DNA from: Strongylocentrotus purpuratus
Taxonomy: Eukaryota; Echinodermata; Echinoidea; Camarodonta; Strongylocentrotidae
DNA length: 64,000 nt
NCBI RefSeq assembly: GCF_000002235.5
Contig: NW_022145613.1
Location: 8,494,429 to 8,558,428 of the forward strand
Direction of reading: 5' to 3'
Shown: positions 25,309-37,310 of the stretch, piece after piece
Numbering within the stretch: position 1 is the first letter of the stretch
How the letters are laid out: each line of letters begins with the position of its first letter
The notes under the pieces: model-generated
Told to the model about the DNA's origin: nothing
Databases searched by the model: none
The model's input: the letters and a program-made list of their open reading frames with translations, nothing else
Made by a program: the position numbers and the translations under genes

Positions 25309-26732
25309 TGTTACACAGGCTTCCTATGCCTGCGCCGGTTCAATTAATTAAGATTAGTAAACACGGAGATCCATTTAAAATACAAAGTCTGAAACAAATA
25401 TTTTGTGCCAATGATAATTCCAAAGAGGTATTTATTAATATTCAGTGTCAAAGGTACACCGATAATAAATTCCCAGTGTGACAACTGGCATTTCCGATTT
25501 CAAACAACAATATTACAAAAACAGCTACATGCAAAGCTTTACAATGTATTACAAGAATGATAGCGAAAGAGCAAAGTAAACTACACTGTACATTAGAAAA
25601 ACATCGAAGAATAGAAGAAAAGAATAGATGTTCATATAAAGTACCAATGATAAAACACAAGTCGTTCGTCAGTAAGTACTAAATACATCGATCAGGCGGA
25701 GAGCGTTGCCTGAACAACGACAGCAGTCCCAACTCTTGTCCCGAGGGAAATGGAAGTGGAACCATGGTGGAACCATGGTGAAACTGTTAAGAAACAAAAT
25801 CAAGGCAGGTCTTAAAAAGCTGCGACATAGTAACTTCTGGGGGAAGTTACATCACACGTCTATCTGCCTTGAAGTCTAAACTTGCTCTCCTACTTAATCA
25901 ATAATAATTCTTCTTTATATGGAACACAGTAATTCAACAAGAGTATTTATCGTCTTACAAGTATAGTTATTGGGCTATCACTGAACTATCTAATCAAAAG
26001 TATTTTACAATGACTGAAATATCTATAATTATGTCTGGCTTGTGAAAAGTAGTGTCTTAATCCATACTTAGTCACAACCATCTTGTATCAAAAGTTAAGG
26101 GACAAACACATGAAAATATAATACAATGGGTTTTCCAACGCAAGGAGAATCACACTAAACAGTATCATACAATTAATTCAAATTGTATGAGGAACTTGTG
26201 ATATCTCTATAATTTACTAGTTAAGAATAAGACATGAATATACTTTTAGGAAGGTGGGTGTTCGCTTACCTGTTAAGAAACAAAATCAAGGCAGGTCTTA
26301 AAAAGCTGCGACATAGTAACTTCTGGGGGAAGTTACATCACACGTCTATCTGCCTTGAAGTCTAAACTTGCTCTCAACGAGAAAGCCAATCTTTCTCCCA
26401 AACCAGGCAAACAACCCCACTATTCCCTATCCCCAAGACAAAGGGGTACCAGTAAGTGTATCCACTGGTCATTCATGATTTATGTACTCTACGAATAAAG
26501 GAAGTGGTCTGGGTTTAAGACATAAACAAGGCCTATAGAATAGGGGTCTTTTTGTTCCCATCTCTTTGTTTCACCAGTAGCATATACCAGAGAGGTGATC
26601 TTAATAGAAACATAGTTTAAAGGTACACTTTAAATAGGGGTTCAACAATTTAAAGTAATATAAGCTTACTCAAAAATAGAAAATAGGTTTACTCAAAAAA
26701 ATAGAATATACCTTAATAAACAGGGTCTGACA
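25309..26732 (-). repeat. 3-prime LTR of the minus-strand element
   Basis: 1424 bp, apparently identical to 28012-29435. The 106-bp internal duplication lies at 25784-25889 and 26270-26375. Confidence 0.9.
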
Positions 26733-28011
26733 CTCTCCCCTCCTAGAATCATGGCGTCCCGACATCTTTAATTACAAGTTAATACAATAATACATTTCAG
26801 CAGACTTTTAGAGGACAGAGAGAGAATAACCAATCTCATACTTTCCTACCTAGATGGCAAGATGTAATTCTCTGTAGATGACCTCAACATTGGGTGCACC
26901 TCTTCAGTCAAACACAGCATCCAGCCGAATGATTCCTCCTGCCACTATGCTTCATTCTTGGGTAGAATGAGCTTCACCCGAAAGGTGGTGGCAGTTAAGG
27001 ATTTCATTGGTTTTGGTGCTATAGTACTTGTGAAAAAACTTGTAAAATAAAAATAACCAGTGCCAGCGTTGTCGTCTCTGACTGAACGCAAACCTAATTG
27101 TCAGTGTGAAAATGCAGATGGGCCTCGATGTACCCAATGTATGGAACTTCTGATTCCACCTGCACCAAACACGAACAGGTCGTCATGGATTCCAAGTGAC
27201 GATGCGCTAACTTTTTGTGATAACAATAAGCAGATATGCATGTCACTTGGGATCGACCTAGTGTCCATAAGGCACTCATAGGGCACACACTCCGTCAACC
27301 TCAGCCCAGACAGTGAATTGGGTACCCACTAGTGCGGCTGGAGATTTATCAGATGTGGCCCGATGAGATAGCTTCATCTGCAAACTCATAATTGCAGATC
27401 GCCTTATGGGACTCTTCTTAGGTTTATCTTTGGCCACCTGTTCAGCCAGAAACTTCACTAGCTCTGCCTTAAACTTAGGGTTACAGTCAGACATTTTTTT
27501 TTAAAAGATTATAAAGCTAAACTATCCAAAAACAGGGTTAACAAAATAGTTTAAGATATTAAGGTGCCTAAATATACTATTTATAACACCAATCAGGATT
27601 CAAAAACGTTCTAATTATTATATAAAATACAAAAATAATTATATGATGAAAATATTGATATAGTAAAATAAAAACCACAGTAACAACTAAGCTGGACAAG
27701 CTACCCCTTGTTTACTGTTACGCCTGTCAGTAGTAGGGCTGCTACTGATTTGACCTGAACAACAGCAACAAAAATTGATTAGGTCACACTTCAAATTATT
27801 AAGACCACTTTCAAATATACGCTATGTCCAACTTAGTGTTTTACAAGTTGTGGCAATCAACACAACAACAATCATACACAGAATATTGTTAATCTCGATC
27901 TTCTAAGCAAGGAGAGATACTTAATTAAAAGCAATGAAAAAGGTATTTTCCTTTTGGGAAAAACAACTAATATTTTCCAAGAAAATTTAACATCCGGGCA
28001 GTGCCTCCATT
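26733..28011 (-). mobile_element. Internal region of the LTR element
   Basis: 1279 bp between the LTRs. A primer-site-like TGGAGGCACTGC starts two bases after the 5-prime LTR, and a polypurine tract (AGGAGGGGAGAG on the minus strand, complement of 26733-26744) abuts the 3-prime LTR. Only short open frames of unrecognised sequence occur. The longest is 72 codons on the minus strand (27276-27494), with a basic, lysine-rich beginning. Confidence 0.8.
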
Positions 28012-29435
28012 TGTTACACAGGCTTCCTATGCCTGCGCCGGTTCAATTAATTAAGATTAGTAAACACGGAGATCCATTTAAAATACAAAGTCTGAAACAA
28101 ATATTTTGTGCCAATGATAATTCCAAAGAGGTATTTATTAATATTCAGTGTCAAAGGTACACCGATAATAAATTCCCAGTGTGACAACTGGCATTTCCGA
28201 TTTCAAACAACAATATTACAAAAACAGCTACATGCAAAGCTTTACAATGTATTACAAGAATGATAGCGAAAGAGCAAAGTAAACTACACTGTACATTAGA
28301 AAAACATCGAAGAATAGAAGAAAAGAATAGATGTTCATATAAAGTACCAATGATAAAACACAAGTCGTTCGTCAGTAAGTACTAAATACATCGATCAGGC
28401 GGAGAGCGTTGCCTGAACAACGACAGCAGTCCCAACTCTTGTCCCGAGGGAAATGGAAGTGGAACCATGGTGGAACCATGGTGAAACTGTTAAGAAACAA
28501 AATCAAGGCAGGTCTTAAAAAGCTGCGACATAGTAACTTCTGGGGGAAGTTACATCACACGTCTATCTGCCTTGAAGTCTAAACTTGCTCTCCTACTTAA
28601 TCAATAATAATTCTTCTTTATATGGAACACAGTAATTCAACAAGAGTATTTATCGTCTTACAAGTATAGTTATTGGGCTATCACTGAACTATCTAATCAA
28701 AAGTATTTTACAATGACTGAAATATCTATAATTATGTCTGGCTTGTGAAAAGTAGTGTCTTAATCCATACTTAGTCACAACCATCTTGTATCAAAAGTTA
28801 AGGGACAAACACATGAAAATATAATACAATGGGTTTTCCAACGCAAGGAGAATCACACTAAACAGTATCATACAATTAATTCAAATTGTATGAGGAACTT
28901 GTGATATCTCTATAATTTACTAGTTAAGAATAAGACATGAATATACTTTTAGGAAGGTGGGTGTTCGCTTACCTGTTAAGAAACAAAATCAAGGCAGGTC
29001 TTAAAAAGCTGCGACATAGTAACTTCTGGGGGAAGTTACATCACACGTCTATCTGCCTTGAAGTCTAAACTTGCTCTCAACGAGAAAGCCAATCTTTCTC
29101 CCAAACCAGGCAAACAACCCCACTATTCCCTATCCCCAAGACAAAGGGGTACCAGTAAGTGTATCCACTGGTCATTCATGATTTATGTACTCTACGAATA
29201 AAGGAAGTGGTCTGGGTTTAAGACATAAACAAGGCCTATAGAATAGGGGTCTTTTTGTTCCCATCTCTTTGTTTCACCAGTAGCATATACCAGAGAGGTG
29301 ATCTTAATAGAAACATAGTTTAAAGGTACACTTTAAATAGGGGTTCAACAATTTAAAGTAATATAAGCTTACTCAAAAATAGAAAATAGGTTTACTCAAA
29401 AAAATAGAATATACCTTAATAAACAGGGTCTGACA
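28012..29435 (-). repeat. 5-prime LTR of the minus-strand element
   Basis: 1424 bp, beginning TGTCAGACCC on the minus strand. It contains an internal ~106-bp sequence present twice, 486 bp apart, as in its partner. Confidence 0.9.
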
Positions 29436-29439
29436 CATA

Positions 29440-29899
29440 ATACTTGACATGCCATGGGTAGATAAATAATTGTTAAAATCCAAAACATACAGAACGTTGT
29501 CTTGAAGATTGATGGAGTCTGGTATTCAGACCAGAGTAGTGAGGATGATAAAGGATGAGGTACACTATACGATTAGGACTGATTTGACATCATCTCCGCC
29601 CAGCAGTGATCGATTGTCAGATTAATTATCTCAGTTGACTTTACTCATGCATTGTCATCTTAAAGGGACACACAAGTCATGGCAAAATACAAACGGTCGT
29701 CTCAAACTCACGGTAAGTGTTCACGGAGACACGTGTTTGAACATTGTTGTACATTAATGATTTGCCAAATGGAATTCATGTTTCAAGGTTCATGCAAAGA
29801 TAACAATAAGACTTTGTATTCATTATAATGGGTACCATCATTTCAATTTCAAACCCATTTTCATACAGGCAGTCTTTCAAGAACTAAGTTAAAGTGACG
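29440..29899. other. Unique DNA, nothing recognised
   Basis: Short stretch between the LTR element and the next palindromic relic. No domain or repeat. Confidence 0.5.
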
Positions 29900-30200
29900 A
29901 AGTGTTATGCTCGTTGCGAACGAGGCGTTATTTGCCTGACGTAGGAATGCGTCAACGGCTGACGCAGTCTTTGACGCACCATGTCTGAGTTACACCTTAC
30001 ACAAAGTCAATGCAAAATGACCAGTGTAAACATTGCGTTGATTTTTTTTCGCGTACGGGCAGATTACCTCCAAAGCCTTGATTTGCGCTTTTATTAACGC
30101 AACCAATATGGCGCCCTATGTACAATGGGTATTAGTCGCTTTGAGCACGATATACGTTAAAATGGTCTTGGTAAAGATTAAGTTTTACTGAGAATTATAT
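29900..30200. mobile_element. GC-rich palindromic element, family B copy 2
   Basis: GGCGTTATTTGCCTGACG..AATGCGTCAACGG..TTTGACGCACCATGTCTGAG matches the right arm of 12420-12825 read in reverse complement. AAACATTGCGTTGA is shared as well. The second half is more degraded. A diverged relic of the same family; ends uncertain. Confidence 0.5.
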
Positions 30201-30354
30201 TGATGTGTGATTTACGCTAAAAGGAACACGGTAACGACCAGAGTTTATATGTTTGGCAGTACGACACGTATTTCCGTGCCTATATTGCAGAGAGCCTACA
30301 CACCCCAGTATATATCTGCAAGAACCTTCAGTATTGAAGGACGCAGATTATTCA

Positions 30355-30355
<1 letters not shown>

Positions 30356-30385
<30 letters not shown>

Positions 30386-30462
30386 AAGAAGAAGAAGAAG
30401 AAGAAGAAGAAGAAGAAGAAGAAGAAGAAGAAGAAGAAGAATTGGAAGAAGAATAGGAAGAA

Positions 30463-30509
<47 letters not shown>

Positions 30510-30625
30510 AGAAGAAGAAGAAGAAGAAGAAGAAGAATAGGAAGAAGAATAGGAAGAAGAAGAAGAAGAAGAAGAAGAAGAAGAAGAAGAAGAAGAAGAA
30601 GAAGAAGAAGAATAGGAAGAAGAAT

Positions 30626-30674
<49 letters not shown>

Positions 30675-30765
30675 AGAAGAATAGGAAGAAGAAGAAGAAG
30701 AAGAAGAATAGGAAGAAGAAGAAGAAGAAGAAGAAGAAGAAGAAGAATAGGAAGAAGAAGAAGAA

Positions 30766-30796
<31 letters not shown>

Positions 30797-30850
30797 GAGA
30801 AGAAGAAGAAGAAGAAGAAGAAGAAGAAGAAGAAGAAGAAGAAGAAGAAG
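30356..30850 (+). repeat. ~495-bp (GAA)n tract
   Basis: Nearly pure GAA repeats are interrupted by AATAGGAAGAAG and AGGAAG variants that recur in blocks, showing segmental copying within the tract. The 254-codon poly-Arg frame and the poly-Leu and poly-Ser frames on the other strand are its six-frame translations, not genes. Long GAA/TTC tracts are known to form triplex DNA. Confidence 0.95.
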
Positions 30851-30856
30851 AAAAAG

Positions 30857-31495
30857 AGAGAATGTAGAAACTTTGTTTACCGATATGGAGATGACGACAA
30901 TAAAATGTGGCATTATTAAAAGCAATATTTATAGTCAGTTCTGCCAGCTGATGCATCCCGAATCAGGATAGGCACGGTAGCAGACCGTGGTAGAAGGAAA
31001 CAAGCAAAATTGCTTAAGGTAGGATTTTTAAAAGGCAATCTTTTCATTTTGTTGAATAACGTTTTGGATTTAATTTGACTACGATGCGTTATTACGTCAT
31101 TTGCCTTCTCTGTGATACGATGTATGTAAATAAATAAGCATGGGTAGAGGAGAATTGAGAGTAGACATTTTTTAGATTGATCCTTTCCCATTTGGAATGA
31201 TTTGTTCTTGTCAGGTAAAATGCGTATTTAAAAAAGTTAGCTTACAGCAAGCAAAGAATTAGGTGTTTAGCATGTGTTGCAACTGCACAGTATACGAATG
31301 TAATGGCGATACTAATTAGTGATTCAGCTGTTACCACTAATTAAAAGCATTGTTAATTGTCTTTGTGCAATAAGAGTAACACTTGTTTAACTTAGATGTA
31401 TACAGAGGGAGAAGGGGAATGTGAAAAAAAGTAGGTGGGATGGCGGAGAGAAAGACGACAGAGAATGAATGAATGATGAATTAGACAGTAAAGAC
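30857..31495. other. Unique intergenic DNA
   Basis: AT-rich sequence with no supportable feature. Confidence 0.5.
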
Positions 31496-31499
31496 TATA

Positions 31500-31855
31500 G
31501 TTTCACTGTTGTCACTATATCAACATCTCAATTTCCACCGTCTTCGTCGTCATCATTGAAAACACCGTCATTATCACTGTCATCAGAGTTATTACAATCA
31601 TCAATACCATCACCACCACCATGCACCATCACACCACCACATCCATCATCATCATTATCAACATCATCATCGTCGTCATCGTCATCATCATCATCATCGT
31701 CGTTGTCGTCGTCATCATCATTAACATCATCACCATTATTATCATTATCTGGTCATTTACCATCATCATCATCGTTGTCATCATCATCATCACCATCATT
31801 ATTATCATATGTATCTCAATCCTCATTGCCCTTGTTTCAGCCCTGTGGTCCATAA
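31500..31855 (+). repeat. (ATC)n imperfect trinucleotide repeat
   Basis: CAT/CGT/CAC triplets run for about 350 bp with the purest part at 31640-31810. The Ser-rich, Ile-rich and Met-rich frames in it are repeat translations. Confidence 0.85.
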
Positions 31856-31859
31856 ATTC

Positions 31860-33358
31860 ATACTGGGTCATTTTCTTGCTTCGGCTTTTAGTCTAACCCT
31901 TTCCTCTCTGTATAATTACTCTGCACGAAGATGGGTCTACTCGCTTTAAGTGATTGCATATTGTTTACATAATTTCTTAGAGGGTGGATTGGAGCTTGTG
32001 TACATTTATGACTACAGAGAATCTCGTGGGCTTTACCCTCATAACAGATTTTCTGACAGGGGGTACAAAAATAAGATCATGGGAGATCACTTTCTCCATC
32101 AATATTTCTCTGTCCCAATATCTCCTCTGTCTCTGTCTCTGTCTCTCTCGGTCTCTCTCTTTGTCTCCCCCTCTCTCTCTCTCCCTCTCTCTCTCTCTCT
32201 CTCATGTTCTTTTTGTACCTCTTTCATTCTTTCTCATTTCTTGATGAAAAATAAAAACCCTGTTCTATTTTATCCCTCTCATGATCTTCTGAAGCAATAT
32301 TAACAACACGTTGTACTTTTTGTAAGTAGTACACTCATGACTGTATTTTGTGTAATTCAACATTTTTCATAATTTTCTTTAAAATATTTTTTAAATCCTC
32401 TTTTTACATTCCACCATGAATACTATAAAATTATCCGATTTTTTTATCACACTCTTGCTTAATCTTCTTCTTTATTTCTTTTAACTATAACTTTCTATCT
32501 CTAGATTCTTCCTCCAGGTTCTTGTATTTATTACCATTATTAAGTTGAAATCGTTTTGTAAAGTGTTAAGTTTGACTACCTAATACCCTCAATTCCAAGA
32601 ATTAAACAAATATATTCTTCTTCTTCGGAATTCAAAAACCCATTAGAAGTATGTCGATAATATTGGCCAATTTCTCATTTTTTGTCCTTCATAGCTCCAT
32701 CAAAAATCAATCGATATGCAAGGCTTGTGTTCCAGGCGGACGAAGTCACGGGCTAAAGAGTGTTGAGTAACTTCTAGCGGGGGACTATCCCTGACATTGC
32801 CAACGTTTACATATTTACTCGCATAAAGACACTGCAAGTATGAGTTACGAACGCAGTGAAACTCGATTGAATACGATGCGGATCAATGTGAATTTTGTAG
32901 TGGCGCAGTGCGTGTTCGGTGAGGCCCAAGGATGCTACTGTGGAAGGAAAAGAATGTTTTGTTGGATCTTTAAGCAAAACGTGTTTATTATCGCAAAGAC
33001 TGGCCCGGAGTCGGAATAGCTATGGGAGCCTGGCATTCAGGATGATGATTTACTGGTAGTGGGTGACATTCTACTTGACGACTGGTGGGATGTATTTACA
33101 AAACATGTCACTGATAGGGAATATAAGCGATTAAAATATTGGGCCATGGTCCCACGTATGTTATTTCGCGTTATGTAGAGAGTGAGTTTCGTATGTTCGA
33201 AAATTGAGAAGCATGCAAGAAGCATTTATCCGACTTTAATAGCTCTTTTAAGCATTCATATGTGATGCAGACATGAGTGAGTGGTGTTTGGTACTCGAAT
33301 TGAAGTAAGATAGAAGGCGTACATGAGTGGGGGCGATAAAGGGAAACACAAACAGAAC
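31860..33358. other. Unique DNA with one (CT)n tract
   Basis: A CT/CTGT tract lies at about 32127-32202. The remainder is AT-rich unique sequence without recognised genes. Confidence 0.55.
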
Positions 33359-33359
33359 T

Positions 33360-33361
33360 GA

Positions 33362-33393
<32 letters not shown>
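33360..33393 (+). repeat. (GA)n microsatellite
   Basis: Perfect GA run. The sequence to 33650 is purine-rich but otherwise unremarkable. Confidence 0.85.
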
Positions 33394-33396
<3 letters not shown>

Positions 33397-33654
33397 GGGA
33401 GGGGGTAGGGGATATGGGAGAGGGTGTGTACTGAAGAAGAAAAAAAGTGGAATCTTGTGAAAAAGATCAGGAAGGGATAGATGAAGAAGACATGGCTATT
33501 CACATGTATGTCGAAAGGATTACGTAAGTGTTAATTGCGCGGGAAAGGGGAACGAGAGGGGGAGGAAGAAACGAAGAAGAGCCTCGTTTCATATCTTCCT
33601 TAGATTACTAAGCAGGTAATAAAGATCGAAGGGTATTACAAAAGTGATATTTGC

Positions 33655-34345
33655 AGAGATGATAGAGGTGGTGATAGCAGTAGTAGAGGCGGTGATGGTG
33701 GTGGTGGTGGTGGTGGTGGTGGTGGTAGTGGTGGTGGTGGTGATGGTGGTGTTGTTGTTAGGGGTAGTAATGATGGTGATGGTGGAGATGGTGGTGGTGG
33801 TGGTAGTGGTGGTGGTGGTGATGGTGGTGTTGTTGTTAGGGGTAGTAAAGATGGTGATGGTGGTGTTGTTGTTAGGGGTAGTAATGATGGTGATGGTGGA
33901 GATGGTGGTGCTGATGGTGGATTTGTTGGTGATAGCAGTGCTAGAGATGGTATTGGTAGTTGAACTAAGGGTAGTGGTGGTGGTGGTGGTGGTGGTGGAA
34001 GTGGTAGTAATGGCGGTAATGGTTAACTTTGATTAAGGTGTTGGTGGTGGTAATGGCGATGGTAATGGTAATTGTAGTAGTGGTGGAGGGATAGTGGATT
34101 TGGTGGTAGTAGTGATGGTGCTGATGGTTGTGGCAATGACAGTTATGATAATGATGATAGAGAAGGTGGAGAAGGTAATGTGGAGGTAGTAGTGACAGTG
34201 CTTGTTGTCGTGACAAGACGATGTCGATGGTGGTGTTGGTAGCGTTGTTGATGATGGCAGTGTTAACGGTAGTACTAATCAAAGCGGTAGTAAGAGTGGT
34301 GGTTAAGGCGGTAACTGTTAATGTGATTAAGATGGCTGTTACAGA
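33655..34345 (+). repeat. (GGT)n minisatellite with higher-order unit
   Basis: GGT/GAT/GTT triplets dominate. A composite block containing GTTGTTGTTAGGGGTAGTAATGATGG recurs about three times (near 33750, 33828 and 33865), showing higher-order duplication. Purity decays after 34030. Val- and Met-rich frames are translations of the repeat. Confidence 0.85.
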
Positions 34346-34589
34346 AGCCATGGCAGTGAGTGTTTTTACGTGCAGTCATTGGGGTGTTAGCATGATGGTA
34401 ATGTTATTTTCATTCCCCCACGGAATTGCAAAGATCTATATGTGAAACAAATTTCAAGTATAAGAAATTACCCGGATTTGTGACATAGTCCGTCAAAAGA
34501 AATTGATATTCCCATAAGCAATTCACCGTATTGCATGTGTGTGAGTGCGTTGGGTGTTGAAGTTTTACACACAAAGCCTATCCAAGGGT

Positions 34590-34735
34590 GAGTAAGAAAG
34601 GGAGAGGTAGAGAGAGAGAGAAAGAGGAAGAGAGAGAGAGAGAGAAAGGGGGAGAGAGAGAAAGAGAGAGAGAGTAAGAGAGAGAGAGAGAGTTAGAGAG
34701 AGAGAGAGAAAGAGAGAGGGGGAGGGGATGGAATT
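34590..34735 (+). repeat. (GA)n tract
   Basis: About 145 bp of GA repeats with AAAG and GGGG interruptions. Confidence 0.85.
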
Positions 34736-36309
34736 TGCCATATTGAACTGGTTTTTAAGATGAGTGCAAAAGTGATATAGATGTGTAAATGATTGGTGAA
34801 TTAATAGTGAATGTGGAGATGGTGGTGGAGGTGTCGGAGTTGGTGGCAGTGGATATAGAGGTATATGGTGGAACCGACGGTTTAAAGTTGCCGATTATTT
34901 CTAAAATGATAAGATGTTTTCTATATGGAAGTGGCAGAAAGTACCAGCGGGTATTTCGGCCGGGTTTTTCGGACCTCTAAAATAATTCATCAAAGCTCAT
35001 ATTGAGATTGTTTACAATCCCATCACACCCACTCATCTCAAAACATTTTTCTTAAAAGCCGAACCCCCCTCCCCCCCCCAAAAAAAAAAGGACATAAAGA
35101 AAAAGAATAAGAAAAAACCGAGAAAAAAACAGAAAGAAAAAATAGGAGAAACGAAAATTAAAGGCAAACAAAGCCTTGATGATGCTTTTTTCAACCCCTG
35201 CTTCTATCATTTTAGTCTATGTCTATCTTGCTTTTCTACCCGTTGTCATACATTAGACACGTATTTGCCTTAGTGGTTTTACGCTATAAATTGAATGCTA
35301 TTTAATTGCGTCTGCACCATTTTATGGCTTTCAAATTTTACAATTTTTTCCGTAAGTTTATAAACAGTTTTTGTTTACATTTCTTTTAAGACGTAATCAT
35401 CCACCCTGAATTTTCGGAGATGCATCATCCGTTTAGAAGAGGTTAAATGAAATACAAAGTTTTATCTATGTAAATCCTTTGAGGGAATACAATCATGAAT
35501 AATCTCTACTGTCTACTAATAAAGAAGGATGTGACTAAATACTACATTCCGACAATAAAGAGGCCTAATAATATTGAGTGCGCTTTGACATATCCGTTAT
35601 CTCTTCCGCCATAAATCGAATTGTGGGTATCTCGCTTTATTAAATCGAATTTACTATTATTTTGTTATACAAGACTGCCACTTTCTGCATCATCATAATC
35701 ACCATAGATTACTCCCATAAATGTTTAAAGCCATTAAGTGTCGACATGCTGCACAACTGTAGTAGCTTTATGAGCACGTATACACTAACCTATAAAATAA
35801 AGGAGTTAATTAATGATGTTCATCCAACACAACATTCTCAGGCTCTGCTATCCTGCATAACCCCTGTACAGACCGACCATTAATAATTCATTTAAATTCA
35901 CACGCGTCTTGAAAAGGACGCACAACCACCAACCCGTAGGCGCGTACTCGTCAATGATTCCGACTCGGAATTGAATATTCGTTTGACTTGTATTAGCCAA
36001 CGAAATCTAAACGACACATTATAACAGGGGAGGCGATAGAGGTAATTATCAATTAGAAGATCCGAAGGAGATTTGATTCAGCGATTACGTGGCATTTTTG
36101 GACCGATGTCATTAGCAATCGTCCAATTTGATTCGAGGTAAATGTCTTGTGTGTACTTTCTTTTATAAGCCACGTCTACTTTATGCATTTTACTAAAAGC
36201 TGCGAAGAATACATGGGATATTTGTTTATCTAATTAACGTGGCTGTCCAGAGATTGAAAATGTTCATTATTTGTTTTCAGCCTCGTTCTCTTCCATTATT
36301 ACGCTATAT
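34736..36309. other. Unique DNA with poly(C)/poly(A) junction
   Basis: C-rich then A-rich homopolymers at about 35067-35160. The remainder is AT-rich unique DNA with no gene recognised. Confidence 0.55.
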
Positions 36310-36725
36310 CCATCTACCCCCCCCCCCTCTCTCTCTCTCTCTCTCCCCCCTCTCTCTCTCTCTCTCTCTCTCTCGCCTTCTATTCAATATCCATAGTATC
36401 TGTCCCTCTTTCTCTCACTAAATAACATTCTTACACACTTTCTCGGTTTCTCTCTACCTCTTTCTTTCTATTTCCTTCCTCTCTTTCTCCCTACCAACCC
36501 CCTCTCTCTCTCTTTCTCTCTCTGTCTCTTCCACCGAGCCAATCATTTGATATTAAAGTTTTGTATGATTTACAATATCCATTAAATAAAGCCAGAAAGT
36601 TTTCATCTCTGTAATCACCGACAGGTAAAGACTATAATTCAAGAACCTAAAGATACCGAGTGATAAAAGAAAAAAAAATGTTTTCCTCCGTCTCCATTAT
36701 CTATTTTGGTCCCGGTCTTTTATCC

Positions 36726-36771
<46 letters not shown>

Positions 36772-36772
36772 T
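36310..36772 (+). repeat. (CT)n tracts and (CA)n
   Basis: CT runs at about 36328-36375, 36500-36530 and 36730-36757, the last passing into (CA)n at 36758-36770. Unique spacers lie between them. Confidence 0.85.
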
Positions 36773-37237
36773 TCCCTCGTGTATTGTATCTGTTTTGCCT
36801 TGAACTGTTTACTTAAATGCAAAATGGGTCAAAAGATATCAGAATATCTACCTTCTGACTTTTACAACAAGAATCTGATTACAAAATACAAATTTGACTG
36901 AAACACCTTCATTTTTCTCATTTGATTTCGATCGATGTAATATCCTGTTAGATGCTGCAAATTTCTCTAATGACAATTTGTTGTACAACTCCATCAATTT
37001 AGATGGAGAATTGATGTTGGCAATTTACCATAGTTATGTGTAAGCGTGGGGGTTAAAGGAGTACTAGTACTGTGTATGTTATAAAGCAGCTTCATCTTGG
37101 TGTGTCTATATTCTTTCTTTAACATGTTTTCAAAATATATGATTATGAACTTCAAACATATGTTCTGGATTATTTAAATTAATGTGTTCTATCGTAAATA
37201 CATAAAGAGAAGGAGAGAGGATGAGAGAGTAGACACG
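36773..37237. other. Unique AT-rich DNA
   Basis: Nothing recognised. Confidence 0.5.
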
Positions 37238-37242
37238 AGCGG

Positions 37243-37309
<67 letters not shown>
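37238..37309 (+). repeat. (GA)n microsatellite
   Basis: A perfect GA run of about 70 bp, one of the longest uninterrupted ones in the window. Confidence 0.9.

Positions 37310-37310
<1 letters not shown>

Larger units (their letters stand above)
25309..29435 (-). mobile_element. Non-autonomous LTR retrotransposon, young
   Basis: Two direct repeats of 1424 bp bracket a 1279-bp internal region. The outer flanks carry a 4-bp duplication, CATA (25305-25308 and 29436-29439). Read on the minus strand, each LTR starts TG and ends CA. A purine-rich tract lies directly before the 3-prime LTR and a TGG-initiated primer-site-like word starts two bases after the 5-prime LTR. The internal region is far too short for a full set of retrotransposon proteins and none was recognised, so it probably moved with help from a relative. 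The LTRs look identical by eye, so insertion was recent. Superfamily is not settled; a Ty3/Gypsy-type parent is a guess from the 4-bp duplication. Its ends look whole. Confidence 0.9.

Noticed and set aside
27276-27494. Host gene inside the LTR element
   Set aside because: The 72-codon frame lies between the LTRs, has no recognised domain and is treated as part of the mobile element.
30207-30971. 254-codon poly-arginine open frame and its poly-leucine and poly-serine mirrors
   Set aside because: All are translations of the (GAA)n tract. No non-repeat protein sequence of note flanks them.
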